NCBI GenBank assembly: GCA_016124945.1
Contig: WGMT01000069.1
Location: 62,001-126,000 of the forward strand
Length of the DNA stretch: 64,000 bases
Origin: a bacterium
Lineage (GTDB): Bacteria > Chloroflexota > Anaerolineae > Caldilineales > Caldilineaceae
Direction of reading: 5' to 3'
The notes under the pieces were generated by a model. The model made no database searches, was not told the origin of the DNA, and worked only from the letters and a program-made list of their open reading frames with translations. This document shows, in pieces, positions 37,600 to 49,049 of the stretch. The translations under genes were made by a program, and so were the position numbers. The stretch's first letter is position 1; the number at the start of each line of letters is the position of its first letter.

Positions 37600-37609
<10 letters not shown>

Positions 37610-38556
37610 ATCACCACAACCAGCGCCACTACCCACAGAATGATGGCGATCAGGAAGGGTTTGTCCTGGAGGATGAGATCCTCGGGCGCGCCGCCAAGCT
37701 TGCGCACGTGGATCAGGTAGAGGTAGCGTAGAATGCCGTAGAAAACAAAGGGGACGGTAAAGAGCATCTTGCCGTCCCTGGCCAGGGACGTCTCGGCTTC
37801 GAAACTGTATAGCGTATACGAAACCAGCGCGCTCGTAGTCACCAGGCCGATGATTTGATCGAGGAAGGGTAGATTGTAGTGCTCCAGGCTGGCGCGGTGG
37901 GTGCCTGCATCCGCTTCAAGTAGGGCGATTTCATGGCGGCGCTTGCCAAAGCCCATGAAGAGCGCCACCAACGTGACACAGACATAGAGCCACGGGCTGA
38001 AGTTTTGCACATCCACCACGAGGACGCCAGCCACCACACGCAACACAAAACCGGCGGCGATGGTCATGACGTCGATGAGCACAATGTTTTTGAGGTAGAA
38101 GCTGTAGGCCAGGTTTTGAATCAAGTAGACGCCGACAACCGCCCCCGCCCAAAGATCAACTATCCCCATCGCCACCACGCTGATCACGGCGAAAGCCAGC
38201 GCCATGATCCCCGCCAACGTCGGGCTGAGCTGTCCACTGGCGAGAGGACGCAGCCGTTTGCGTGGATGCTGGCGATCCTTCTCGATGTCGACGAGGTCGT
38301 TGAGTAAGTAGACGGAACTCGATGCGAGACAGAAGCAGAAAAAGGCAACCAGCACACGCTCAAGCATGACGAACTCGAAGAGCTTGCCATCGAAAACCAG
38401 TGGCGCCAGCACAAAACTGTTCTTTGTCCACTGTTTGATGCGCATCGTTTTGATCAAGCCGCGGATGCTGTTTGCAGGCGATCTTACGGGCCGTGCTGTA
38501 CGTTCTCTCACTGTGCGCTCGCTCGTGGTCGAGGGTGTTCTTGGCTCCTTCTTCAT
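37600..38556 (-). CDS. UbiA-family decaprenyl-phosphate phosphoribosyltransferase-like
   Basis: MRIKQWTKNSFVLAPLVF...YLLNDLVDIEKDRQHPRKRLRPLASG. Confidence 0.9.
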
Positions 38557-38813
38557 GTCCTGTGCTTTCTAAGTGCTTATCCTGAAATGACAGTTTACAG
38601 CAGTAAGAACTGTCTTCATTGGTCCGGCTATTGGGCCGCTGTCAATTTCAAGAAAGAAACTTTCAAGAGAGAAACAAAGCGCCCTTCCGATCATTTGCCC
38701 GAAGCTGGGCGCATGGATCATACTTTAGCCCTTGAATATACGTCAACAATAACCGGCAATAACAAGCGTCAGACTTGTGCAGCATTCATCAAGGCTTTCC
38801 TGAGAACGGCATC

Positions 38814-39620
38814 ATGGCGAAACAAGCAAAGGAACGGCTGGATCGGCTGCTGGTCACCCGAGAATTGGTGGAAAGCCGCGAACAAGGACGTCGCCTGATC
38901 ATGGCGGGCGAGGTGCTTGTAGACGAACAGATGGTGGACAAACCGGGCCAGCCGGTACCGGTAGACGCTGTGATCCGGGTGCGTGCGCAACCCAAATATG
39001 TGAGCCGCGGCGGGCTCAAGCTAGAGGCCGCACTCGACGCCTTCGCCTTGGATGTAACAGGATTGACAGCGGTGGATGTGGGCGCCAGCACAGGCGGCTT
39101 TACCGATTGTCTTCTACAGCGTGGGGCGGCGCAGGTCTACGCAGTTGACGTGGGTTACGGACAACTGGCGTGGAAACTACGCCAGGATCCCCGTGTGGTG
39201 GTGCTGGAACGCACCAACATTCGTCACCTTGAAGCGCTGCCTGAGGGTGTCCTCGCTGATCTGGCTGTGATCGATGCCAGTTTCATCGGGCTGGGATTGG
39301 TGTTGCCGCCGACGTTGCGGTTGCTGAATCCTAACGGTCAGATTGTGGCGTTGATCAAGCCGCAGTTTGAGGCTGGGCGGGCGCAGGTAGGCAAGGGTGG
39401 CGTGGTGCGCGATCGTAGGGTCCACCGCCATGTGATTGAAGAAGTGATGGCACTCGCCCACACCCAAGGACTTGCGGTGGCGGGGATCGTAGTGTCCCCG
39501 GCCCCTGGCCCAGCCGGAAACATCGAGTTTTTGATCTGGTTGAAGCGAGGTGAAGACGAAATCGACCTGGAACAGGCTGTGTTGCGTGCGCTGAGCCAGG
39601 CCGATACGTTGGATGTATAG
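38814..39620 (+). CDS. tlyA: TlyA family rRNA 2'-O-methyltransferase/hemolysin-like
   Basis: [39 protein letters not shown]...[19 protein letters not shown]. Confidence 0.93.
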   Translation: MAKQAKERLDRLLVTRELVESREQGRRLIMAGEVLVDEQMVDKPGQPVPVDAVIRVRAQPKYVSRGGLKLEAALDAFALDVTGLTAVDVGASTGGFTDCLLQRGAAQVYAVDVGYGQLAWKLRQDPRVVVLERTNIRHLEALPEGVLADLAVIDASFIGLGLVLPPTLRLLNPNGQIVALIKPQFEAGRAQVGKGGVVRDRRVHRHVIEEVMALAHTQGLAVAGIVVSPAPGPAGNIEFLIWLKRGEDEIDLEQAVLRALSQADTLDV

Positions 39621-39636
39621 ACGGGTGTAGTCTGTA

Positions 39637-42570
39637 TTATTCTTTGGCGTCGGGGTTCGAGAGGACGTTCGGCATGTAGAGGTTGCGCGTTGTGATTTCA
39701 ATGTCCGGCGCTGGGAAGGTCTGCGCTACGGTGACCGTTTTTGTGACGGTCGACGCAGCGGATTTGATGATGATCTCCACAATGTCTTCTACACCAAAGG
39801 TGTAGATATCCCCGCTTGGTGTGCGTGCATTTCCAAGATTGACATACCAATAACCGTTGCCATCGAGCAAGCCTGTCAGTGGCAGTGACTTGTCGACTGT
39901 CCCGGCGTCGTCTGCGTTGATGAGGGTCAACTTCACCTGCATCGCCGTCGATGGTGATCGTCCTGCTGTCTGCCAGATGCGTCCATACGCTGAGTGGCTT
40001 TGGGGGATGGTGTTGGGCGTCTTCAGTGTGGTGAACGTACCGCTCCGGCTGTCGAAACCGTCATCCACATAGTTTGAGAATAGGGTGAACTGGTAGGAGG
40101 TTTCGGGGGCGAGGCCTGTCACCTGTACGTAGTGGAGCGTGTCAACCGTCTGCGCGCCGCGCACATCGTCGATCACGGCAACGATCTGTCCATTCCGACT
40201 GATCTCCAGCCAACTATTGGCGGGAGCATCCGTCCACCACGAGAGGACGGCACTGCCGTCTGTGAGATTGGAGACAAGCGCGTTGTTGGGGGGCACCGTC
40301 TGTTGCGCGAGTGTGGAAGGAGAGCGAGTCGGCTGATCGGTCTCTGCGGCAGTGGCGAACGTAGGCGCGTTCTGCGTCTTGACGAAGTAGCCGTCTCCCT
40401 GTACCACGGCAAAGTTGTTAAATCCCTCAGTACAGATGTGACCATCCCAGCCGGCGGCAAACCAGCGGTTTACTTCCACCGACTGTTGTGGGAGTGAAAT
40501 GGATTCGCATAGCGAAGATGCGTTGGCTGCGTTCCAATAAGCGCCGTTGACGCCGTTCCATCCTAGCATTGTGCTTGCTTCCGCGGCGGGCGACAAGGGT
40601 AATCCGCCCAGATCAATGACGCCTGGTCCGTTGTGGCGTATGAAGTAGGCGGTGTCGCTTTGCAGATCGAAGTTATTGGCGTTGACGCCACAGATGTGTC
40701 CCGTCCACTGGTTATTGTGCCAGCGGACTACTTCAACCGGTAGCCCCGTGGTGGCGTCCTGTTTCATCTGGGCACAGAGACGTTCGGCTGAGAAGCGCCC
40801 AACGGGTTGAACAGGCAACGCCACCAGGTTCCAGCCTGTGTTGAGGGCGCGGGCAACCCGCTGCAACGAGACAACCGTGATAGTGGGGGCGGGGGCATCG
40901 TTATTGGTGTCCAGCGCAACGCCGGCGGCCAGATTCGGCGCGCATTGCACTTCGAGGCTCAATCTGTCTCCGCTCAGTGAGTAGAGAAAGTAGCCGTCCA
41001 ATGTTGCGGTACGGGTGTTGCCTAGATCGAGTGTCCAAAATCCGGTTTCGTCGCTGCGGGTGGCGAGTAAGGCCGAAATGCCTGGGCTGCCCACTGGATC
41101 GCGATTAACGATTTCGGCCAGAACCGTGCAACCTGTTGCAGGCAGGCCGTTGCTGTCTTCGATAAAACCGCGCACATTGTCGCTGTTGGGCAGTACCAGG
41201 GTGCGGCCTGTGGTGACGCGGTAGTAGCTGCCGAGATTGTCGTCGATGTGATCGCCGGAGCGTACGTAGAAGTAGTAGGTGGTTTGTGCCGCCAGCCCGG
41301 TGGCTGTGGCAAAGTGGGATTGTCCTGTGGCCGGGCTGTTGAAGACGCGGGGGGTATTGGCCAGCTCAGATGGGCTGCCGGCGACGTAGAGTGCCCCGTT
41401 GAGCGCGTTTTCGGTTGTCCACGATACGCTGAAGACGCTGTCGCGTACGTTGCTCGTGCGCAGTGAACGAATCATTTTGCGCGCATAGTTGGGGGTAGCT
41501 GTCGGCGTCGGGTTTGGCGTCACTGCGCTGGGGGTGGGGGTTGCATTTGGCGCAGGTGTGGGTGTTGGCTCTGGTGTGCCGATTTTTGACTGGATCCATT
41601 CGCCTAACGTACCAATCCGGGTGTAGACGCCATAGAGATTAGGTTCAGCGCAGCCAATGCCCCAACTTGTAATGCCTGCTTGTAGCCAGCCCCCCTGGGG
41701 ATTGGGCACCATGAGCGGGCCGCCGCTGTCACCGTGGCAGGCGTCTTTGCCACCTTCGGCGAAACCGGCGCAGAGCATACGACTTGTCACCTTGCCGTTG
41801 TACGAGGCGGGTGCGTTGCAGATGTCATTCGATACCACCGGCACCTGCACCTGCCGTAACACATCGGAATAACTGCCGGGGCCGTTTTCTAGGGTGTCGC
41901 CCCAGCCGACAATCGTAGAAAGCACGCCGGGCGCGCTTAGTAGAATGTCATCGATGGGCACAAGTTCAATGGGCGACAAGGTGCTGTTCTGGCTGAGCCT
42001 CAGCAGGGCGATGTCATAATCGAAGGTGGCGCCGTTGTAGTTGGGATGAAAGATGACTTCCACCACGTCGATGCGTTCACCGTCGCTGTCGCTCAAGCGA
42101 TGCCGCCCGATGAGCACGTCTATGGCCGAGGGGGGAAGTGGTCGGTAGAAGGCGTCATCGGCGCAATGGGCCGCCGTGAGCACCCAACCCGGGCGAATCA
42201 ACGATCCGCCGCAGATCCAGCCGTCTTGTTCGTTGGTGGCGTTGCTGCGAATAATGGCTGTTACCCAGGGGTAGGCGTCCTCGGGCGCTTCTTCGCCGCC
42301 GACAATCGCCGGCAGCACCTCACTGGTCGCTTTTTCGTTAGAGAAGGGTGTGATGTGGGGCGTTGGCGTTGCGTCACTCGGCAAAATCGTCGAGTCACTA
42401 ACAACAGGGAGGGTAGGCGCTTGTTGTGTGCTTATGCCAACGCCGGCGTAAGTTGTTGTTTTTGGGCCAACCAGGGCAAAGACAACGAAAAAGACAACGA
42501 AAAAGACAAGGATAAAGACTATGAACGAGACGGAGGAGAAGATACGAACGATGGTGGTGCGATGTTTCAT
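39637..42570 (-). CDS. Secreted trypsin-like (S1A) serine protease with C-terminal FN3-like and duplicated modules
   Basis: IVGGEEAPEDAYPWV, TAAHC, DIALLRL, GDSGGP; signal peptide encoded by 12-bp repeats. Confidence 0.88.
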   Translation of the reverse strand: MKHRTTIVRIFSSVSFIVFILVFFVVFFVVFALVGPKTTTYAGVGISTQQAPTLPVVSDSTILPSDATPTPHITPFSNEKATSEVLPAIVGGEEAPEDAYPWVTAIIRSNATNEQDGWICGGSLIRPGWVLTAAHCADDAFYRPLPPSAIDVLIGRHRLSDSDGERIDVVEVIFHPNYNGATFDYDIALLRLSQNSTLSPIELVPIDDILLSAPGVLSTIVGWGDTLENGPGSYSDVLRQVQVPVVSNDICNAPASYNGKVTSRMLCAGFAEGGKDACHGDSGGPLMVPNPQGGWLQAGITSWGIGCAEPNLYGVYTRIGTLGEWIQSKIGTPEPTPTPAPNATPTPSAVTPNPTPTATPNYARKMIRSLRTSNVRDSVFSVSWTTENALNGALYVAGSPSELANTPRVFNSPATGQSHFATATGLAAQTTYYFYVRSGDHIDDNLGSYYRVTTGRTLVLPNSDNVRGFIEDSNGLPATGCTVLAEIVNRDPVGSPGISALLATRSDETGFWTLDLGNTRTATLDGYFLYSLSGDRLSLEVQCAPNLAAGVALDTNNDAPAPTITVVSLQRVARALNTGWNLVALPVQPVGRFSAERLCAQMKQDATTGLPVEVVRWHNNQWTGHICGVNANNFDLQSDTAYFIRHNGPGVIDLGGLPLSPAAEASTMLGWNGVNGAYWNAANASSLCESISLPQQSVEVNRWFAAGWDGHICTEGFNNFAVVQGDGYFVKTQNAPTFATAAETDQPTRSPSTLAQQTVPPNNALVSNLTDGSAVLSWWTDAPANSWLEISRNGQIVAVIDDVRGAQTVDTLHYVQVTGLAPETSYQFTLFSNYVDDGFDSRSGTFTTLKTPNTIPQSHSAYGRIWQTAGRSPSTAMQVKLTLINADDAGTVDKSLPLTGLLDGNGYWYVNLGNARTPSGDIYTFGVEDIVEIIIKSAASTVTKTVTVAQTFPAPDIEITTRNLYMPNVLSNPDAKE
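42478..42525. repeat. 12-bp tandem repeat in signal-peptide coding sequence
   Basis: AAAGACAACGAA x2, AAAGACAAGGAT, AAAGACTATGAA. Confidence 0.85.
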
Positions 42571-42590
42571 GAATTGAACTCTCGTTGATG

Positions 42591-44396
42591 CTAGGGTCTT
42601 TCCCAATAACTTGCGCCGAAGACACGGTTGAGCGTCTTCTGGCGTTCCTCGCCGGTTGTCCACCGTGGCTGCCCGTAGTCGTAGATCAATGTGGTCAGGA
42701 TCTGTGTGCTCAGGTGCCGCCCATCGTAAATGGTGTGTTTAATCACCATGCCTTCACGGGTTGTTCCTTGCATTTGGTCAAACAAGAAATTGCCCAAGCC
42801 GTAGAGGATCAGTGAGCCCTCTTCAAATTCAAACGACTGGGGGACATGACTTTGTATGCCGGTGACAATGTCCGCGCCGGTGCGGCTTAATGCCAGGAAG
42901 GTTTGGCGTTGGTCAAAGAGCGGCGTAACATCGTAACTTTCCTGGTACTGTAATTCCGCCAGCACGACTTCTGCTAGATCACGCGCTTTGATGTTGCGAA
43001 TTGTGGCCGACATAATGTTCAGATCAAATACTGTGCTGCCAGGACCATTGTCCGTCGCCCAAGCAAAGGGGGGGCCATAGCTATTGGCGCCTAAAAAGGC
43101 CAGCCGATTGCCGTTGTGTTCGATGTAGAGCGGCTTGAATGCCTCTTCTTTGTTGGGCCCACCGCCGTAGACAGGCAACCCTGCGTCTTCGTAGATCTGT
43201 AATGAGGTGAGCGTTGCATTGCGCCCGTAGTCGTTCTGGTGATTGCCTGTCAGGCCAATGAGATCGGCGCCCATGGCCTCAAATGCTGTCATGTACTCCG
43301 GTGGACTGCAAAAGGTAAGGTTGTCGGGCGCGGTATTGGTGGTACAGCCTGGTACAAAAGGTACCTCGTTGCTGATGACGGTGAGATCGGCGGCGGCCAG
43401 TGTATCGCTGACATATTCTACAGCCCATAGTGGCCCGTAGAGATCCATCTGTTGCGCCGTGAGCCGCACCATCGCCGTGACGCCTGTCATGGCGATGACA
43501 GTGAGATTGTTGCTGCGGCGATTGCTGCCACCACTTGCGGCTATGATTTCAGCCAGTACCGGATCGACGGGTGCCACCGGATCAAGGATTTGCGCATAGA
43601 CATCGAGCACAAAGGGATAGCCGTCGACGTTGAAAAGATTGTCGTTTTCCACAGGTGTCTGTCCATCCACCTTGAGGGCAGTCAGTTCAGGGATCAGTTG
43701 CTCAAACGGCAACAGTGTGAGTGTCCCACGATCTGCCCAAACGGCATTGGTCACGGCGTCGGTGTCGGCGTAACCGGTAACGGCTTCACCAGCTTCACCG
43801 AGCAAGGCAACCAGGCTGGGCAGGGTGTCGCTGATGACGGCTATTTGTGTGTATCTGTTCTCTGGCGGCGGCGTGCTCTGCCAGAGAGCATAGACGGCAT
43901 CCGCTGCAATATCAGTTTCCACCACATCAAAGCGGGTGGCGACGGCAAAAAGTGAGCGGTAGATCGGCTCACCGCTGGATGTATCTGTGGCGATTCTGAG
44001 TGTAGGCGGGCCTGCATCGCTGGTCGTCGTCAATGGGATGGTGCCAGAGAGCGCCAACTGCGCCAGGATCTGTTGAAACTCGGCCGGCACGTTCTCTTCG
44101 ACAGTCAGAACCAATAGGCCTGCGGGCGTTGGCGTGTCCGTTGCTCTATCTGCCTGTGTTGCGTCTGCCATTGAGTTTTGTAGACCAGATGAAGTGTTCG
44201 TTTGTTCAGTGGAGGTCAAATTCCCCGTCTGTGCTTCAAGTGATTCTGCCTGAACATCAGCCGTAGTCGGCTGATTGGAGGCGCCTGTGGGGCGATCCCA
44301 TTGGGTAAATGCCCAGATACCCAGTAGCAAACCGCCGAGAATCATGGCAATGCCGATGGCGGCGGCAATCGTTCTTGGAAGTGACTCGATCTTCAT
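42591..44396 (-). CDS. CapA-family (poly-gamma-glutamate capsule biosynthesis-like) metallophosphoesterase
   Basis: [17 protein letters not shown]...[11 protein letters not shown]. Confidence 0.82.
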   Translation of the reverse strand: MKIESLPRTIAAAIGIAMILGGLLLGIWAFTQWDRPTGASNQPTTADVQAESLEAQTGNLTSTEQTNTSSGLQNSMADATQADRATDTPTPAGLLVLTVEENVPAEFQQILAQLALSGTIPLTTTSDAGPPTLRIATDTSSGEPIYRSLFAVATRFDVVETDIAADAVYALWQSTPPPENRYTQIAVISDTLPSLVALLGEAGEAVTGYADTDAVTNAVWADRGTLTLLPFEQLIPELTALKVDGQTPVENDNLFNVDGYPFVLDVYAQILDPVAPVDPVLAEIIAASGGSNRRSNNLTVIAMTGVTAMVRLTAQQMDLYGPLWAVEYVSDTLAAADLTVISNEVPFVPGCTTNTAPDNLTFCSPPEYMTAFEAMGADLIGLTGNHQNDYGRNATLTSLQIYEDAGLPVYGGGPNKEEAFKPLYIEHNGNRLAFLGANSYGPPFAWATDNGPGSTVFDLNIMSATIRNIKARDLAEVVLAELQYQESYDVTPLFDQRQTFLALSRTGADIVTGIQSHVPQSFEFEEGSLILYGLGNFLFDQMQGTTREGMVIKHTIYDGRHLSTQILTTLIYDYGQPRWTTGEERQKTLNRVFGASYWERP

Positions 44397-44645
44397 GTTG
44401 TTTTGTTGCCTAGCTAGAGTACGGTAAAATAATGAACTGAATAATAGGCACAAAATCGGCAAAATTCCTTAGAAAAATCTTGTTCCGTTTCCTTTTTTTC
44501 TGCCGGTTTGGGTAAGTGATGCCTGAGATAGATATCGGTTGCCGAGGCTACCTGCCATCATAGCGCAGGCAATGCGAGACCGCAATCCGTAAAGTAAGCC
44601 TTTTGTACTTAACATACGCAGAATTGGTAAAGACTGCGCAGTGAA

Positions 44646-46778
44646 ATGAGGATTTTCCGTATTATGTCTCATAACCATCTAAGTGATTCAGTCGCGCCAA
44701 CTGTATCATCATCTACGGCTGACAGCTGGCGCATGGACGATGAAATTGATCTGCGCGAGTATCTGGAAGTTCTGATTCGCTGGTGGCGAGAGATCCTACT
44801 GGTGACAGGCGCGGTGGCTGTCCTTGCAACCGGTGCTATGTTCACGCTGGAGCAACTGACACCGCCAATTTACGAAGCGTCGGCCACTGTTGCCATTGCT
44901 CGTGTCAAGAGCGACATTACCTTTGACGATCGCTACCGTACGCTATCTGAAGAGGAACTTCAGCAACTGCGCGGAGATGCCCGTCGCTCCGCACTGTTGG
45001 GTTTGGTGCGAAATAGTGCAGTGGCCGAAGCTGTGATCAATGAACTAGGCGGTAGCCTTCCCCTGGACGAACGCAACCCTGCCCTTCTGTTGGAACAGAT
45101 TGGCGCGTCTTTGGTAACTTCAGAGAATGGACGCTCAGACAGTGATTTGATCCGTGTAACTGTTCAATCTGAATCCCCCGAACTTTCTGCACTCATCGCC
45201 AATGCTTGGGCCAATCACTACGTTCAGCATGTCAACACACTGTATGGCAGCGTGCCCGCTGAGCTTATGGCGTCGGTACGCAACGATCTCGATCTGGCAA
45301 CCGTCGACTACGAAGCAGCCCAGCGTAACCTGGAAGCATTTATCGCCCAGGACAATGCCGACCAACTGGCGCGCCTGATCGCTGAAAACGAGTCGGTGAT
45401 TTCAGCCATTCAAATGGGCAAACAGGCTGCACTTCAATCGCTGATCGACAAAGAGTTGGCGGCGCGCCAAGAGATCGCCGCCGCCTACATCAATGCGTTG
45501 GCACAAAACCGGCTGCTCGGTTTTGAAAAAGAACAGGAAGCCAAGCGCCAGATTGTGGCCGCTTATATCGACAGTGAACTGGAGAACCGTCTCAATGCCT
45601 TCTATGATGATCAACGAGCTCGCCAGGAAATCTATACCCGGCTGGTGAATGCAGAACTAAACTCGGTGACAACCATCTTCGACAAGCAAGTGGAAGACAA
45701 TTTACTGCAACTTGCGCGGCGCTACGAGGAAAAGCAACGGCTGGAGTCACTCTTGATCAGCGCGCAAACACTGCGCAATCAGGTGGCAACAGGCGGCGAT
45801 GCTGCCGCTGCCAGCAATAGTCTGGCCGTTACCTTGTTGAAGACGCAAATTGTCAGCGCAACCACATCACTGGCCGACACGCTCCAATTGAATGTGGATA
45901 CAACGAGTGGTGTTGCTGTCTCTGCCGATGAGCAGGAAGCGGATCTCGCCGCGTTAATCGAGACAATTGAACAGCGGTTGTCTACATTGTCCACCGAAAT
46001 CAGCCAACAAGCGGCTACGCTGGCTGCGGGCGACGGCTACGAGATGCTCGACTTATTCGCGCCCGAACAACTTGCCGTCTCTACTTCGAGTGAGGGCAGG
46101 GGGGGAGCGTCCGCCCAGGCAGATGCTGTGCTGCGTACGCTTAGAGATGCCATTGCTGCTCGTTACGAAGATCTCTATGAAATCGGTCGCATTGCAGAGA
46201 CTGGGCAGGAACTTGCCGTTGATAGCGAGATTTTCAACGAGATCCGAACGCTTTATCCCAACCTGTTCAAACTTGGTGAACTGTCGGAACTGGTTAGTGC
46301 CGATACCAGTGAGAGTCCACTATCGGTGTTGGGGCAAACGGAAGCGGCTGAACTACTACAGCTGCAAGCGCCGGCGAGCCTGGTTTCCTATGCAGCTGCT
46401 ACTGCAGAATTCGATCAAACGCTCTTAACGCTGGAAGAAGAACTACAGGCGTTGCGATCACAACAAGAAGCACGTATGGGGCGTAAGCAACAGTTAATGC
46501 AACAGCGTGATCTAGCCTGGACAACATTCACAACGCTTAGCAACAAGAACGTGGAGCTAAACCTTTCCAATACCGCAGCCAACAGCGAAGTTCGCTTCGC
46601 TGCTCCTGCCATTCCACCTGCTGAACCGCTCGGCGGAACCAGCCTCTTGATGGTGCTGGCATTGTCGGGTATTGTGGGGTTGATGTTGGCTTTAGTGATT
46701 GCCTTCCTATCGAATTTTATGGGAATGCAACCCTTTCTACAGCGGACAGCCCGGCTGGAGACGAAACCAACCGGCTGA
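44646..46778 (+). CDS. Wzz-like chain-length determinant protein with long coiled coil
   Basis: EIDLREYLEVLIRWWREILLVTGAVAVLATGAMF...; C-terminal TM; long repetitive helical centre. Confidence 0.8.
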   Translation: MRIFRIMSHNHLSDSVAPTVSSSTADSWRMDDEIDLREYLEVLIRWWREILLVTGAVAVLATGAMFTLEQLTPPIYEASATVAIARVKSDITFDDRYRTLSEEELQQLRGDARRSALLGLVRNSAVAEAVINELGGSLPLDERNPALLLEQIGASLVTSENGRSDSDLIRVTVQSESPELSALIANAWANHYVQHVNTLYGSVPAELMASVRNDLDLATVDYEAAQRNLEAFIAQDNADQLARLIAENESVISAIQMGKQAALQSLIDKELAARQEIAAAYINALAQNRLLGFEKEQEAKRQIVAAYIDSELENRLNAFYDDQRARQEIYTRLVNAELNSVTTIFDKQVEDNLLQLARRYEEKQRLESLLISAQTLRNQVATGGDAAAASNSLAVTLLKTQIVSATTSLADTLQLNVDTTSGVAVSADEQEADLAALIETIEQRLSTLSTEISQQAATLAAGDGYEMLDLFAPEQLAVSTSSEGRGGASAQADAVLRTLRDAIAARYEDLYEIGRIAETGQELAVDSEIFNEIRTLYPNLFKLGELSELVSADTSESPLSVLGQTEAAELLQLQAPASLVSYAAATAEFDQTLLTLEEELQALRSQQEARMGRKQQLMQQRDLAWTTFTTLSNKNVELNLSNTAANSEVRFAAPAIPPAEPLGGTSLLMVLALSGIVGLMLALVIAFLSNFMGMQPFLQRTARLETKPTG

Positions 46779-46813
46779 ACTTTGACGGACAACCTTTTTG
46801 ATGGATAACAACG

Positions 46814-47524
46814 ATGCCCAGCTTTTTCGAGACAGTTCGACAGGCACTGGGACTTGAACCGGATATTTTTTACCAGATCACCCTTGCAGGCAATGGTCTA
46901 TTGATTGCGCTGTCTGTTGTTGCATTGGCGGGGCTTTCTGAGGCATTGGCGCAGAGCCTTGTGCTGTTCATCAATCGCATTTCGCCACAGCGTTTTGGCT
47001 TGGCGATTATGTTGTCAACAGGTAGCCACATGATCGGCTACCTGTTTTGGACTGCCACGATTTGGCTTGTGGGGTTCTACATCTTTGGCCGTAACGTCTC
47101 GTACGACGTGGTAGGACGTGCTGTTGGGCTTGCCTATGCGCCACAGCTTCTGGGGTTTTTCGTGCTAACACCCTATTTGGGGTCGCTCTTTGCCCTGATT
47201 ATCGGTGTTTGGAGTTTGTTGGCCACAGTGGTGGCTGTGCAAAGCGGTTTAGACTTAACCGTTTGGCAAGCGGTTGCCTGTAGTGGACTCGGCTGGCTGC
47301 TGGTACAGACATGGCGGCGAACACTGGGACGCCCGTTGTTGCGGTTCGAGCAGTGGCTGCATCGGCGTACCACCGGCGTCACCATTCAGTGGACACTGCG
47401 GGATGTGCGGCGTATGCGCCTGCCAGAGAAGTTGCGCAACCGCATCTCCTTGCGCGATAGCTCGTCATCTCGTGGCGAAAAAGCATCGACTGTCCAAAAA
47501 TCAAAGGACCCGCTCGATGGCTGA
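46814..47524 (+). CDS. Membrane protein (Yip1-like), hypothetical
   Basis: Multiple hydrophobic segments; follows the Wzz-like gene. Confidence 0.6.
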   Translation: MPSFFETVRQALGLEPDIFYQITLAGNGLLIALSVVALAGLSEALAQSLVLFINRISPQRFGLAIMLSTGSHMIGYLFWTATIWLVGFYIFGRNVSYDVVGRAVGLAYAPQLLGFFVLTPYLGSLFALIIGVWSLLATVVAVQSGLDLTVWQAVACSGLGWLLVQTWRRTLGRPLLRFEQWLHRRTTGVTIQWTLRDVRRMRLPEKLRNRISLRDSSSSRGEKASTVQKSKDPLDG

Positions 47525-48488
47525 GCCATTCGCCAATATACTCTCGTTATTTGGAATTGCACTGTTGGGTTTGCTGGTGTGGGCCGCACTCGCGCCCTTC
47601 GAGGCGTTGGGCTGGTGGGCAGGCTGGTTCGGCGACAAAATTTACCAGCAAGAAATCGAGGTCCCACCACCTGTGCGTCCACTGCCGGTTGAGGTGGACA
47701 ATTACATTGTCTTCTTGTCGGGCATCAGTCGCGTTTCTGGGGAGCCGATGAGTCGGCGTGAGCAGAATTTCTTGCGCGAGTTAGCCTCCGCTATGCCGAA
47801 TTCAGTGGTGATTGACAACATATTCCCCTATTCGGTAAATAATTTGCCGCTGACTGGGCAGCCGATTTTTGCTCGGATGTGGCGCTGGGTGTTGAAGCGC
47901 AAGCTAAGTAGCCACTGGCTGGAGCGTTTGGCCGGCTACTTGATCAATGTGCGCAATATGTGGCAGGTGGCCATGTCTATCGACAAGCGCTACGGGCCGA
48001 TTTACAACCAGGCGCTGGCACAGGTGTTGATTTACACACTGGTGCGACATGGATACGATCTCGAGAAGCGCCGGCCAATCATTTTGATTGGATACAGTGG
48101 TGCAGGGCAAATCGCCGTCGGGGCAACAACTTACCTGAAAGAAGAACTGAACGCGCCGATTTTTGTGGTGTCTCTCGGTGGGATCTTTGGCAGCGACGTC
48201 GGCCTGCTGGCTGCAGACCATGTCTTTCATCTCTACGGCGCTGAAGATAGACCTCAGCGATTGAGCCAGATCCTTTTCCCGGGGCGCTGGCCCTTCTTCT
48301 TCTACTCCGCCTGGAACCGCGCCGTACGTCTAGGACGCTACACCGAAGTCTGCCTCGGCAAAGTCGCCCATTCCGGCGGAATGGGCTACCTCACCACGAG
48401 CCGTCACTTGGCGGATGGTGAAACCCATCTAGCGCGAACCGTGCGCTCGATTGCCGAATTGCCTTACAAGCAGTACGTGCTGGGGTGA
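47517..48488 (+). CDS. Membrane-anchored alpha/beta-hydrolase-like protein
   Basis: IILIGYSGAGQIAVGA (GxSxG); overlaps previous CDS by 8 bp. Confidence 0.6.
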   Translation: MAEPFANILSLFGIALLGLLVWAALAPFEALGWWAGWFGDKIYQQEIEVPPPVRPLPVEVDNYIVFLSGISRVSGEPMSRREQNFLRELASAMPNSVVIDNIFPYSVNNLPLTGQPIFARMWRWVLKRKLSSHWLERLAGYLINVRNMWQVAMSIDKRYGPIYNQALAQVLIYTLVRHGYDLEKRRPIILIGYSGAGQIAVGATTYLKEELNAPIFVVSLGGIFGSDVGLLAADHVFHLYGAEDRPQRLSQILFPGRWPFFFYSAWNRAVRLGRYTEVCLGKVAHSGGMGYLTTSRHLADGETHLARTVRSIAELPYKQYVLG

Positions 48489-48506
48489 TGTTCCCTGCTT
48501 CCTCTG

Positions 48507-49049
48507 TTACGCTTCCTCAGATTTTGTCTGTGAACGCCGCTCTTGACGGCGTGCCCGCGCTGCTGCCACATTGGGAGACATCGGTTCTGGCTTGTTGCGT
48601 TCTTGTTCCTTTTGCATTGCCGATTTTTCCGCCGCTTCTACCAGGGGATCAACTTCCTCTGCCTCGCGCAGATCGGGCACGTAGACCGGTTCAGCGCCAG
48701 ACGGGAAATGACGATGAAAGATATACGCATCCACCGGTTGTCCGCCCAGAAGGTGTTCCCGATAGATGCGGTTGAGCCGCTCTGTGTCCACATGGTGATA
48801 CCAGATCCCGTCTGGATAGACCACGAGGATGGGCCCATTCGTGCAGACGCCAAGGCAGCCACAGGGCACGTGGACAATGCGGGCGGGGTTGCTGAAGCGG
48901 TTCATGCCATGTTTGCGATGAAGCGCCCCCAGTTGCCGCAGTAGATCTGTTACATCTTCCGCGCCGGCGCAATTGCCATTGGTGCAAATGAACAGTTGCC
49001 GACCATACGGCGGTATGCTGGGGATCATCTCGGCTCTGGTCTCACTCAT
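48507..49049 (-). CDS. (2Fe-2S) ferredoxin-domain protein
   Basis: RQLFICTNGNCAGAEDV...VHVPCGCLGVCTNGPILVVYPDGIWYHHV. Confidence 0.85.
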   Translation of the reverse strand: MSETRAEMIPSIPPYGRQLFICTNGNCAGAEDVTDLLRQLGALHRKHGMNRFSNPARIVHVPCGCLGVCTNGPILVVYPDGIWYHHVDTERLNRIYREHLLGGQPVDAYIFHRHFPSGAEPVYVPDLREAEEVDPLVEAAEKSAMQKEQERNKPEPMSPNVAAARARRQERRSQTKSEEA

